Shown here piece after piece: positions 15,890 through 23,255 of a DNA stretch of 46,140 nt. The stretch covers positions 1-46,140 of the forward strand of contig CAMATI010000008.1 in the NCBI GenBank assembly GCA_945861095.1, read 5' to 3'. The notes beneath the pieces are model-generated. The model did no database searches and was not told the DNA's origin. It was given only the letters and a program-made list of their open reading frames with translations. Made by a program: the position numbers and the translations under genes. The first letter of the stretch is position 1. Every line of letters begins with the position of its first letter. The stretch is from Asaia bogorensis. Its GTDB lineage: Bacteria; Pseudomonadota; Alphaproteobacteria; Acetobacterales; Acetobacteraceae.

Positions 15890-17515
15890 CAGGATGCAGG
15901 TCGGCCAGACCCAGCCGGCGATCTTGCGCGCCACCGGCTCTGTCTTCGGGTCGAGCCGCAATTCCAGCCATCGGCTCCCCCCCGCCACGATCCCGGCCAG
16001 GGCCAGCGGGGTGTGGCTGAGTTCGATCAGCAACTGCTCCTTGACGTTGGCGATGGCGTGGCTGTGGGTCAGCAACAGAAGGCCGCCCGCGGCGCAGAGC
16101 AGCGGGAATACCAGGGCCTGACCGCCGCTGGTTCGCCCCGATGTCCTGACCCGCCATTCGAACCAGGCAAACACCACGATTAGCAGGACGTAGGAGCGGT
16201 GCTGCAGCACCTCCACATCCCTGAAACTCTCCAGGAAGCCGACATCGCCCAGCGGCCAGGTTTCCGGATCGGAGCGGATGAAGAGGAAGACCGCCAGCCC
16301 CAGGAACACCAGCGGCCAATGGCGCGCCCAGCCCACGCCGGCCTGATTGAGCAGGGCCAGCAGCCCGACAGTGACGACGAACAGCCCGGCCCAGTGGTGG
16401 TTGTATTCGGACCAGGCGATATCGGCCGCATTGCGCGGCGGCAGTTCTCCGGCACCCGGCACGAAGGCGGCCTGCGGGGCGGCTCGGGTCTGTGCTGCCT
16501 CCTGATCCAGCTTCTGCTGCAAGGCCGGCAGCGCCAGGGAGTTGTGATCGGGACTGGTCAGTCGGGGCCAGGCGGGGGTGTAGCGTTCCACGATCTCGGG
16601 CCAGATCACCCGGTCGTCGGTCAGGTCGATGGCGGGGGGCACCGAGGTCAGCGAGGCCGCGGCAAAGAAGATCGCGACGCCGATGCCGACCTCCACTTCC
16701 GCGAACCGGCGCAGGCGGTTGATGGAGGTGGCGGGGTTGGACCGCAACCGCTCGACCAGCAGGAAATTCATGCCGCCAAGGCCGAGCAGGAGGAGGAACA
16801 GGATGATTTTGGCGGAAACCATGACGCCGTAGGCGGTGCCGTAGAAGCCCCACAGGTCGCCGATGTAGTGGACGCACATGCCGATGCCGCTGGCCAGGAT
16901 GCAGGCGACGCCCAGCATCGACAGGCGGGAGAAACGGGCGCCGATCAGGCGGATCGCGGTCGGGGTGGTGGCGCGGGACAGCGCCATCAGGAAGCTCGGG
17001 ATGCCGCCGATCCAGATCGCCGCACCCACCTGGTGCAGCCAACCGATGGCCAGCAACAGGGCTCGGTCGTCGAGGCGCGCCACGGCGTGTGTGGTCAAGG
17101 TCGCGGCGGCAAAGCCCAGGACGGTGACGGCCAGCAGCAGCGCGGTCGGGGCCTGGGTGCCCTTGGTCAGAAGCAGGACGAGCAGGATCGCGGCGACGAC
17201 GGTCTTGATCAGCCCGGCGATCGCGAAATGGGCGGTGGCGGCGTTGACGAAATCCAGACGGACGGTGTCGATCAGGACCGCGACCTGAAGTGCCACGGTC
17301 GCGGCCTCGGTCAGCAGCAGAGCGGCGGCGCCCCAGGTGGCCAGCCGGACGGTGCCGGCGGCGATGCCGGGACCGGCCTGTTGCAACCGAGGCGACAGCG
17401 GGCGGACCAGGCACACCAGGAAGACGATCGCGCCCATCGTGATGGATTGGGCCAGGATGGTGGCGCCATGAAGGATGATCGACAGATAACCGAACAGGTC
17501 GAGCAGCAGTTCCAC
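15851..17515 (-). CDS. copD: CopD-family copper-transport membrane protein, extended
   Basis: Polytopic inner-membrane protein linked to copper uptake or resistance. The N-terminal 300 residues show the CopD pattern of about eight helices with WLHQVGAAIWIGG and FSRLSMLGV blocks. The C-terminal 200 residues add three or more helices after a hydrophilic stretch (about 320-370) and are not part of classic CopD, which is about 300 residues long. Long versions like this occur in alphaproteobacteria. The GTG at 17515 starts three bases after the copC stop, so the two genes are one transcript. The 3' end overlaps the convergent kinase-like gene by 39 bases. Confidence 0.85.
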   Translation of the reverse strand: MELLLDLFGYLSIILHGATILAQSITMGAIVFLVCLVRPLSPRLQQAGPGIAAGTVRLATWGAAALLLTEAATVALQVAVLIDTVRLDFVNAATAHFAIAGLIKTVVAAILLVLLLTKGTQAPTALLLAVTVLGFAAATLTTHAVARLDDRALLLAIGWLHQVGAAIWIGGIPSFLMALSRATTPTAIRLIGARFSRLSMLGVACILASGIGMCVHYIGDLWGFYGTAYGVMVSAKIILFLLLLGLGGMNFLLVERLRSNPATSINRLRRFAEVEVGIGVAIFFAAASLTSVPPAIDLTDDRVIWPEIVERYTPAWPRLTSPDHNSLALPALQQKLDQEAAQTRAAPQAAFVPGAGELPPRNAADIAWSEYNHHWAGLFVVTVGLLALLNQAGVGWARHWPLVFLGLAVFLFIRSDPETWPLGDVGFLESFRDVEVLQHRSYVLLIVVFAWFEWRVRTSGRTSGGQALVFPLLCAAGGLLLLTHSHAIANVKEQLLIELSHTPLALAGIVAGGSRWLELRLDPKTEPVARKIAGWVWPTCILLCGLILLDYWES

Positions 17516-17518
17516 TTC

Positions 17519-17962
17519 TCAGGGTCCCGTGACCGAGAACGGCAGGTCGCCGCGCGTGATATGGCCGTCGATCGCCAGCACCTGCCAGCGCAGCACGTAC
17601 GCTCCCGGTGGCAGGTCCAGGGTGGCGTTGATTGCCTCGGGCGGGCCATCGGGGTCGATGACGACGGCGGTGCGGGTCTTGTCCGGCCGGATCAGGGTCA
17701 GCACCGATCGATCCCGGTCGATCCGGCTGTTGTAGCGCAGGCGTAACTGGATGGGGCCCGCTTTGACCGATCCCTTGGCGGGCGGCTGGCTGGCTTCCAG
17801 GATCGCGTGCGCCGCCGCGGGGTTCGGTGCAAATGCAATCGCGGCAAGCGCCATGCCGAGGGCACGTCTGGGGAGCGGATGTCTGGCCAGCGGATGTCTG
17901 GCCAGCGGATGTCTGGGCACGGGACACCTGAGCAGGGGATTGGGGGAATCTGGCACGGTCAT
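17519..17962 (-). CDS. copC: CopC-like periplasmic copper-binding protein
   Basis: The 147-residue precursor has a signal peptide ending in NPAAA before His52, so the mature protein of 96 residues begins HAILEASQPP; the N-terminal His is a Cu(II) ligand in CopC proteins. The C-terminus AIDGHITRGDLPFSV is the conserved second half of the site. The signal-peptide n-region is unusually long and contains five repeats of a five-residue unit around RHPLA, encoded by a 15-bp DNA repeat, ahead of PRRALG, which could be a weak twin-arginine motif. AGGAG is too close to the ATG at 17962 (two bases) and better placed for a GTG six bases later (17956), so the true start may be that GTG. Confidence 0.85.
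   Translation of the reverse strand: MTVPDSPNPLLRCPVPRHPLARHPLARHPLPRRALGMALAAIAFAPNPAAAHAILEASQPPAKGSVKAGPIQLRLRYNSRIDRDRSVLTLIRPDKTRTAVVIDPDGPPEAINATLDLPPGAYVLRWQVLAIDGHITRGDLPFSVTGP
17866..17940. repeat. 15-bp in-frame tandem repeat inside copC
   Basis: Five units of a GTCTGGCCAGCGGAT-like sequence, two identical (17881 and 17896) and three diverged (17866, 17911, 17926). On the coding strand it encodes the repeated Pro-Leu-Ala-Arg-His pattern in the signal-peptide n-region of CopC. Length is an exact multiple of 15, so copy-number change would not shift the frame. Confidence 0.88.
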
Positions 17963-18248
17963 TCTCCTGCACCGGCGCGGGCGGGGCCGTGTAGCGTGCG
18001 GCTGACTTGCTGTCCAACCGGCGGCGGTTGGCCGACTGTCATCAGGCGCCCCCGGCGAATGACCGGTCCCATTTCGCAACACCAACCGGTGTGTCCGCCA
18101 CGGTGTATCGCGTATCGGGCGACGCGGTTACCCTGGAGCGGGTCTTACGCTCGCCCGCCCCCATCGGCGTTCCCTCCCCGTCATTGCCGGACCGACCCGC
18201 CCCCTTTGAGGCGTGCATCATGTCCCCAAACAGGGCCTTACGGCTGCA

Positions 18249-18758
18249 TCAGCGCTGTCGCCGCCCCTGCGCGACCCCGTCTTCCCGGGCCTGGGTTGCC
18301 AGCTTGTCGGCACGCTCATTCAGCGGAATGCCCACATGGCTGCGCACCCAATGCCACTCCACCCGATGCGTGGCGGCGGCATCCAGGATGCGGCGCCATA
18401 GATCCATGTTCTTCACAGGGTCGCCCGCGGCGTTGCGCCAGTTCTTGCGCACCCAGCCCTGGTGCCAACGGGTGATGCCATTCTTCAGATATTCGCTGTC
18501 GGTGTAGAGCCGCACCTCGCACGGCCGCTTCAACGTCTCCAGCGCCGCGGCCGCGGCCGTCAGCTCCATCCGGTTGTTCGTTGTCTCCGGTTCGTAGCCG
18601 GACAACTCCTTCTCCACGCCACGATACACCATGATCGCCGACCAGCCGCCGGGACCCGGATTGGGCTTGCACCCGCCATCGGTCCAAATGTCCACGACCC
18701 GCTCCGGATCGACAGGGAGCGACACGGTGACGTCCTTAGATGCCATAGGCGTGCTCAT
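18249..18758 (-). CDS. rnhA: Ribonuclease HI
   Basis: Degrades the RNA strand of RNA-DNA hybrids. The 169-residue protein has all four catalytic acids: DIWTDGG (Asp27), NRMELTAA (Glu65), YTDSEYL (Asp87) and NERAD (Asp151), each displaced by 17 from the E. coli numbering, so nothing is missing. The basic protrusion [18 protein letters not shown] is present. Its start overlaps the end of thrB by 23 bases (ATG 18758) or 11 bases (ATG 18746); a coupled thrB-rnhA order is common in alphaproteobacteria. The 286 bp between it and copC show no gene. Confidence 0.95.
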   Translation of the reverse strand: MSTPMASKDVTVSLPVDPERVVDIWTDGGCKPNPGPGGWSAIMVYRGVEKELSGYEPETTNNRMELTAAAAALETLKRPCEVRLYTDSEYLKNGITRWHQGWVRKNWRNAAGDPVKNMDLWRRILDAAATHRVEWHWVRSHVGIPLNERADKLATQAREDGVAQGRRQR

Positions 18759-19695
18759 CCTGAGCGGACAAATGGAACCGCAGGCGGCGGAAATACTCGC
18801 GCGGGTCCTTGCGGGTGACCAGCGCTCCCGCCGGGGTGTTCAGCCAGTCGAACAGCCGGGTCAGCAGGAACCGCATCGCCGCGCCCTGGCACAGCACCGG
18901 CAAGGCCGCCCGTTCCCGCGTGGAAAGTGGCCGGACCGCCTGATACGCCGACAACAGACCGCGTGCCTTGGTGACGTTGAAGGAAAAATCCGGCTCGAAG
19001 CACCAGGCGTTCAGACAGATCGCGATGTCGTAGGCGAGCACGTCGGTCGCCGCGAAATAGAAGTCGATCAGGCCGGACAATTTTCCATCCAGGAAAAACA
19101 CATTGTCCGGGAAGAGGTCGGCATGGATGTGACCGACCGGCAGATCCACCGGCCAGGCGGTCAGGATGGACGACAAAGCGCGATCCAGGTCCAAGGCGAG
19201 TCCGGCCTGAACCTCCCCCGCACGTGCCCGCGACCGGTCCAGCAGCGGCGCCCAGTCAGTCGGCCCCAGGGCGTTGACGCGACGTGGTGCATAGTCCGCG
19301 CCCGCCAGATGCAGCGCGGCCAGGGCGGATCCCACCGGCCCGCAATGCTCGCCGCGCACCCGCCGCGGCCAGACGCCGGGCAGGAAGGTGGTGATCGCCG
19401 CGTGCCGCCCGCTCAGATGGCGCAATGCGTCCCCGTCCCGCCCACGCACCGGCTGCGGGCAGACGATCCCGCGCTGCGCCAGATGTTCCATCAGCCCCAG
19501 GAACCAAGGCAGGTCCGCGGGATCGACACGCCTTTCATACAGGGTGAGGATAAAGTCGCCCGACGTCGTGCGCAGCGAGAAGTTGGAATTCTCCACGCCT
19601 TCCGCGATGCCGCGAAACGCCACCATGGAGCCGATGTCGTAATCGACCAGGAATGCGGCGAGTGCTTCGTCGGTAACCTCGGTATAGACCGCCAA
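18736..19695 (-). CDS. thrB: Homoserine kinase, ThrB1 (choline-kinase-like) type
   Basis: Phosphorylates homoserine in threonine biosynthesis. The 319-residue protein belongs to the aminoglycoside-phosphotransferase-like branch rather than to the GHMP kinases: [20 protein letters not shown] near the N-terminus, then [14 protein letters not shown] (His191, Asp193, Asn198) and GLIDFYFA (Asp211) as catalytic and metal sites. The family N-terminus ([15 protein letters not shown]) begins exactly at a TTG at 19695 and no ATG is suitably placed, so a TTG start is the best reading; its ribosome-binding site is poor. It is followed by rnhA with overlap. ispH, a frequent upstream partner, is not in this window. 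Confidence 0.93.
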   Translation of the reverse strand: MAVYTEVTDEALAAFLVDYDIGSMVAFRGIAEGVENSNFSLRTTSGDFILTLYERRVDPADLPWFLGLMEHLAQRGIVCPQPVRGRDGDALRHLSGRHAAITTFLPGVWPRRVRGEHCGPVGSALAALHLAGADYAPRRVNALGPTDWAPLLDRSRARAGEVQAGLALDLDRALSSILTAWPVDLPVGHIHADLFPDNVFFLDGKLSGLIDFYFAATDVLAYDIAICLNAWCFEPDFSFNVTKARGLLSAYQAVRPLSTRERAALPVLCQGAAMRFLLTRLFDWLNTPAGALVTRKDPREYFRRLRFHLSAQDEHAYGI

Positions 19696-19716
19696 CGGAC
19701 GGACCCGGCGGCCGGG

Positions 19717-20022
19717 TCAATGCGTCCAGTTCACCGTGCGGCCGTATTTGAAATTGTCGGCATAGGCCTTGGGCCGCACGCGGCGGGTCTGCGGCAATTC
19801 GATCTCGGCAAGCACACCATTGCGTTCGGCGTAGGCGGTCGCTTCGTCGCGCGTGGCGAACGTCAGTCGGACCTGCTTTTGCGTATCCTCGCTGCCGATC
19901 CAGCCCATCAGCGGGTCGGCCCGCCGCGGCGCGCTTGGCATGAATTCCAGTACCCATTCATGCGTCTTTGCCCAGCCGGATTGCATGGCGTTTTTCGGCG
20001 GCTGGTAGATGCGGGCACGCAT
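19717..20022 (-). CDS. NDUFS4-type complex I accessory subunit
   Basis: The 101-residue protein matches the ETC complex I subunit family (18-kDa NDUFS4): [20 protein letters not shown], then [19 protein letters not shown], and the terminal [16 protein letters not shown], which is the conserved YGRxxxWTH end. In alphaproteobacteria this protein is a true accessory subunit of respiratory complex I. GGAG eight bases upstream of the ATG at 20022 fixes the start; the frame otherwise runs on through the tRNA gene. It sits between thrB and tRNA-Pro, far from a nuo operon, as is usual for this gene. Confidence 0.9.
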   Translation of the reverse strand: MRARIYQPPKNAMQSGWAKTHEWVLEFMPSAPRRADPLMGWIGSEDTQKQVRLTFATRDEATAYAERNGVLAEIELPQTRRVRPKAYADNFKYGRTVNWTH

Positions 20023-20056
20023 GGACGATTCTCCGACAGACTGGGCACCGATCGTC

Positions 20057-20133
20057 TGGTCGGGGCGGCGGGACTCGAACCCACGACCTCCTGTACCCAA
20101 AACAGGCGCGCTACCAGGCTGCGCCACACCCCG
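20057..20133 (-). tRNA. tRNA-Pro (anticodon TGG)
   Basis: The minus strand gives a complete cloverleaf starting CGGGGTGTGG and ending in an encoded CCA (20057-20059). The acceptor stem pairs CGGGG with CCCCG. The anticodon stem CCTGT/ACAGG holds the 7-base loop TTTGGGT, giving anticodon TGG. The T-arm contains GGTTCGAGTCC. It reads proline CCA and, by wobble, other CCN codons. Confidence 0.96.
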
Positions 20134-20189
20134 ACGACTCGGCCGGAACCTATGAGTCCAGGCCCGCCAAGGCAAGCACTATACCGGCC

Positions 20190-20251
20190 CCGTCGCACGA
20201 TTGCCCCCGCGCCGTCGCACGATTGCCCCCGCGCCGTCGCACGATTGCCCA
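20190..20251. repeat. 22-bp tandem repeat, nearly three units
   Basis: CCGTCGCACGATTGCCCCCGCG is repeated exactly at 20190 and 20212, and a third unit from 20234 breaks down after 18 bases. It lies between the tRNA-Pro gene and the fatty-acid-hydroxylase-like gene. Exact identity suggests recent expansion. Confidence 0.9.
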
Positions 20252-20296
20252 CCCATTCGGCGAATCCGCCACCCGAGGACCGGCGTTCGAGAAAGC

Positions 20297-20821
20297 TCAC
20301 CGCCCGGTCGTGTCCGGTTTGCGAAAGGTACGGAACGCGCGGTCCCAGAAGAAGTCCATCACCGCGAAATTCGCGTTGGCATGCAAATGATGCACGAAAT
20401 GCAACTGCTGCTTGCGACGAAACCAGGCAAATCGGGTCAGCCAGGAACCGCGCACGTGGTACGCCCGATCCAGCATCACATGCGCGCCGAACGACACACC
20501 GGACGCCAGGATCAGCGCCAGGAACAGGCCCATGGGCAGCACGAAATACAACGTCGTCGCGATCAGCCCGATGGGAACCAGAAAAAAGGATGTGTTGATG
20601 CCGCCGGAGCCGCGATAGATCGCCGATTCCAGATGGCCGCGCGCATAGAATGTGTGATGAAAAGCGATGTGGTTGCGGCAGAACTGCCCACCGACACGTT
20701 TATGGCCCAGCCAGCGATGCAGAACCGTCTGGCCGCACGACACTGTCAGATGCGTGGCGATGATCACCATCGCGAACCAGGGCAACTCGAAGATCAGCCA
20801 ATGCGCCCATCCGGGCATCAT
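20297..20821 (-). CDS. Fatty acid hydroxylase/sterol desaturase superfamily membrane protein
   Basis: Di-iron membrane oxygenase fold of 174 residues. Histidine boxes are visible in order: LHRWLGHK (His35, His40), HIAFHHTFY (His51, His55, His56), and HFVHHLHANANF (His141, His144, His145, His147), with hydrophobic helices around 14-30, 78-110 and a C-terminal NFAVMDFFWDRAFRTF block typical of the superfamily. It is shorter than sterol desaturases (about 250) and resembles stand-alone small hydroxylases. Substrate is unknown. The start may be either of two adjacent ATGs (20821, 20818); neither has a strong ribosome-binding site. Confidence 0.85.
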   Translation of the reverse strand: MMPGWAHWLIFELPWFAMVIIATHLTVSCGQTVLHRWLGHKRVGGQFCRNHIAFHHTFYARGHLESAIYRGSGGINTSFFLVPIGLIATTLYFVLPMGLFLALILASGVSFGAHVMLDRAYHVRGSWLTRFAWFRRKQQLHFVHHLHANANFAVMDFFWDRAFRTFRKPDTTGR

Positions 20822-20887
20822 CGCGGCGTCGGCCGGGCGGATCGCCGAGCCGTGAACGCAGCAGGGGCCATCCGATCCTTCCTCGTT

Positions 20888-20915
20888 GCCGGCGCCGCGA
20901 CAAAGCGGCGCCGGC
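20888..20915 (-). terminator. Strong hairpin after cspA
   Basis: GCCGGCGCCGC and its exact complement form an 11-bp stem closing a 6-base loop, starting nine bases past the cspA stop on the minus strand. The stem is very GC-rich but is not followed by a T-run. It probably terminates or protects the cspA mRNA. Confidence 0.6.
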
Positions 20916-20923
20916 GTCCGTGA

Positions 20924-21130
20924 TCAGACCGACTTCAGGTTGATCGCCGAGGTTTTGCCCTGTTGACCCTGCTCCAGGTCATAGGTCAGCTTCTGGCCTT
21001 CGTTCAGACCCGAAAGACCGGCCCGTTCCACTGCCGAAATATGGACAAAGACGTCCTTGGACGAATCATCCGGCTGGATGAAGCCGAAACCCTTTTGCGA
21101 ATTGAACCACTTAACCGTTCCTTGAGACAT
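20924..21130 (-). CDS. cspA: Cold-shock domain protein
   Basis: Single-strand nucleic-acid chaperone of 68 residues. RNP1 is KGFGFI (13-18) and RNP2 is DVFVHIS (26-32). The whole protein is one cold-shock domain beginning [17 protein letters not shown] lies about nine bases before the ATG at 21130. The 175-bp leader between carD and this gene is long and may be a structured 5' UTR of the type used for cold induction, though I could not identify a specific motif. A strong hairpin follows the stop. Confidence 0.96.
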   Translation of the reverse strand: MSQGTVKWFNSQKGFGFIQPDDSSKDVFVHISAVERAGLSGLNEGQKLTYDLEQGQQGKTSAINLKSV

Positions 21131-21305
21131 AGTCGCTACTCCGTGCTACCCGGCGGCCCACATCGTATGGGCCGAAATACTTTTCAAAATCTTGGTCACC
21201 GGATGCGAGATCATCGCCAGGGCAGGTACAACCAGTCTACGCAGAAAAGTGCCGTCCACCCAACATGGGGCCGCGAAGCCAATTTCGCCACAAAAATAAT
21301 TCAGG

Positions 21306-21980
21306 TTACGACGCGACAGCCTCCGAATTCGCTTCGGACGGCTCGATCACCGACTCCGCCATGTCATCCGCGACGGTCTCGACGACCGCGGCGTCCGGCG
21401 CCTTGGTCTCCCGCAGCACCTGAGTCAGACGCGCCAGCGCATCGGTCTTGCCGACCCCGGTCACCGCCGCGTATTCGCCGGCCAGGCGGTCGATCGCCAG
21501 TTCGAACAGATTGCGCTGGCTATAGCTGGAACCCGACCCGTCCGCCGCTTTCTGCAAATCGCGCACCACCTGCGCCAGCACCGTCAGGTCCCCCGAATTA
21601 ATCCTCGCCACGAACTCCTGCGCTCGGCGTGCCCACAGAAGGCGGCTGACCCGCGGACGGCCGGCGAGCGTCACCAGAACCTCCGCCATCGCTTCCTTGG
21701 TGGCGATCTTGCGCAGACCGCACACCCCGGCCTGCGACACCGGCACACGCAGCGTCATCTGATTATCGTCGAAGGATATCTGGATCAGATTGAGCGAGTG
21801 TCCGCCAATGTCCTGCGTGCCGACCCGGTCCACCCTGCCGACGCCATGCGTGGGGTAAACGACAAAATCGCCTACCTGGAATCGCGCCGCATCGGGCGCT
21901 TCGATCTGTGCGGCCGTCGCATCGAAAGCGGCATGCACCATCGAGGTCGTGATCGGGATCGCTACCACCAGTTTCGCCAC
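21306..21980 (-). CDS. carD: CarD/CdnL-type RNA polymerase-binding regulator
   Basis: The protein binds the RNA polymerase beta subunit and stabilises open complexes, mainly at rRNA and growth-related promoters. Residues 33-95 form the Tudor-like RNAP-interaction domain: FQVGDFVVYPTHGVGRV and LRVPVSQAGVCGLRKI. The helical C-terminal domain follows (RRAQEFVARINSGDLTVLAQVVRDL and NLFELAIDRLAGEYAAV), and then an acidic tail. At 224 residues it is longer than M. tuberculosis CarD (162) because of the N-terminal and C-terminal extensions. The start is uncertain: a GTG at 21980 or the ATG at 21941 (VHAAFDATAAQ); neither has a good ribosome-binding site. The cspA gene follows in the same direction. 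Confidence 0.9.
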   Translation of the reverse strand: MAKLVVAIPITTSMVHAAFDATAAQIEAPDAARFQVGDFVVYPTHGVGRVDRVGTQDIGGHSLNLIQISFDDNQMTLRVPVSQAGVCGLRKIATKEAMAEVLVTLAGRPRVSRLLWARRAQEFVARINSGDLTVLAQVVRDLQKAADGSGSSYSQRNLFELAIDRLAGEYAAVTGVGKTDALARLTQVLRETKAPDAAVVETVADDMAESVIEPSEANSEAVAS

Positions 21981-22073
21981 CTAGTTTGAGAAACGCTAAT
22001 ATGGGGCCGATCTCGTGCAAATGCACCCGCACATGGCGAAGGATCGCGCATACCGGTCAGACGACGCCCGTTG

Positions 22074-22577
22074 TCAGGGCGGATTGCCGAAAATCCGCTG
22101 CCGCACCGTATCGCCGACCCGGATGTTGAGGCGCGCGGTGGTGCCCCCGCGCAGTTCCAGCGTGGCCCGCACCGGCCCACGGCTATCGATGGCGGCCAGG
22201 CTGTACGGCACCGTGTTCTCGGCAATCGAGCGGATCGTGCCGTCGGCGTTGATGAACACCATGTCCAGCGGCACCAGCGTGTTTTTCATCCACATGATCG
22301 AGGTGCGCGGCGATCCCCAGTCGAACAGCATACCGCCGTCCTCCGGGACCGATGGGCGAAACATCTCGCCCACCGCCTGCTGCTCCGCGGTCAGCGCCAT
22401 TTCGACGTTGAAAACATGCTGTTGGCCACCCTTCGTGGCGATGACCAGTTTCTCCTTCGGCAGTTCGGGTTGCGGGCCGGTCGGGTCCAGCCCCTGCGCC
22501 CGGGCTTGCATATGGGCCGGCACGTGCGCCGCCAGCGACAATATGGCGAAAAGAGCCAGGAAATGGCGGCGGTTCAT
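22074..22577 (-). CDS. Exported DUF192 protein
   Basis: The 167-residue product begins with a signal peptide (MNRRHFLALFAILSLAAHVPA) and has the DUF192 core: FNVEMALTAEQQAVGEMFR, then GMLFDWG and IMWMKNTLVPLDMVFIN, ending with GDTVRQRIF. DUF192 proteins are small beta-barrel domains of unknown role, commonly exported and frequently found near cspA in alphaproteobacteria, as here. The MWMKNT-x-x-PLD motif is nearly invariant in the family. The ATG at 22577 is supported by the signal peptide. Directly upstream (22603 onwards) lies one copy of a dispersed repeat. Confidence 0.9.
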   Translation of the reverse strand: MNRRHFLALFAILSLAAHVPAHMQARAQGLDPTGPQPELPKEKLVIATKGGQQHVFNVEMALTAEQQAVGEMFRPSVPEDGGMLFDWGSPRTSIMWMKNTLVPLDMVFINADGTIRSIAENTVPYSLAAIDSRGPVRATLELRGGTTARLNIRVGDTVRQRIFGNPP

Positions 22578-22602
22578 GCGTGGATCGTCTCCGGGGGATT
22601 GC

Positions 22603-22678
22603 TAGACCATGATCGCGCTGCACGGCAGGTAACAGCGTGTGAATTATGCGACGAGACAGCAGGTCACAACGGTCTGCT
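22603..22678. repeat. Dispersed repeat, copy 1 (TAGA-x-CATGATCG type)
   Basis: Alignable by eye with 31637-31710: both begin TAGA-x-CATGATCG, continue with a CTG-x-x-CGG block and GTAACAG, then GTGAAT-x-ATGCGA, and end near a CGGT-x-TGC segment. It lies between the DUF192 start and the DOPA-dioxygenase-like stop. Confidence 0.7.
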
Positions 22679-22695
22679 TGGGATCACGCGCCGCC

Positions 22696-23049
22696 TTATC
22701 CGGCGTCGGTTTCTCGCAAGATCTCCGTCCGCAGGGACAGGATTTCTCCCATCCAACTGGCGTTCAACGTATGGTCATCGCGCGGGCGCCCGGATTCGGG
22801 GTGCACCAGCACCGTCAGCCCCATGCGATTCATCATCAGGAACGGCACCAGGGTCGGAAACTGATCCGGCGCGAAGGCTATCTGGTACATCGCCGTGGGA
22901 TGAGGCCCAACCGGGATGTCGTGCCAACGGCCCATGCGGACGGTGAAGCGCTCCTCCACCCAGGTCCGCAACCGTGCCGCCCGCTCGCGGCTGACCGCAT
23001 CGTAGTAGATATGTGCGTGATAGTCGGTGATCTTGGCGGGATCATGCAT
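22696..23049 (-). CDS. DOPA 4,5-dioxygenase family protein
   Basis: The 117-residue protein shows the family signature: ITDYHAHIYYD at residues 7-17 with His11 and His13 as probable metal ligands, RMGRWHDIPVGPHPTAMYQI in the middle, and LTVLVHPESG near the end. Fungal and plant relatives cleave L-DOPA extradiol-wise in betalain and muscaflavin biosynthesis; bacterial members are widespread and mostly uncharacterised. The size matches. AAGGAAG about eight bases upstream fixes the ATG at 23049 and rules out the longer frame. The gene is monocistronic; no tyrosinase or related gene is nearby. Confidence 0.88.
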   Translation of the reverse strand: MHDPAKITDYHAHIYYDAVSRERAARLRTWVEERFTVRMGRWHDIPVGPHPTAMYQIAFAPDQFPTLVPFLMMNRMGLTVLVHPESGRPRDDHTLNASWMGEILSLRTEILRETDAG

Positions 23050-23255
23050 CGTACGGACTTCCTTGAACGAGGGACCATACGCCGAAACCCGCTTCCACGA
23101 CAGAGGGCTCCGGCCGCGATGGTCGCCGATCTCGCACCAACGCGGTCGCAAACAACGATCTCAGGCAGCGGCTCGGTCAGCGTCGCCCGCATCATCCAAG
23201 TGCGGTCCAGACTTCACTACAACCACGCATCGCGGTCGATCCCGGGTTGCCCGCG

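Noticed and set aside
15816..18017. A 733-codon minus-strand frame across copC-copD
   Set aside because: It is another frame of the same strand as copD and copC; its composition is Arg/Pro-rich with no motifs, whereas the copC and copD frames show clear family features.
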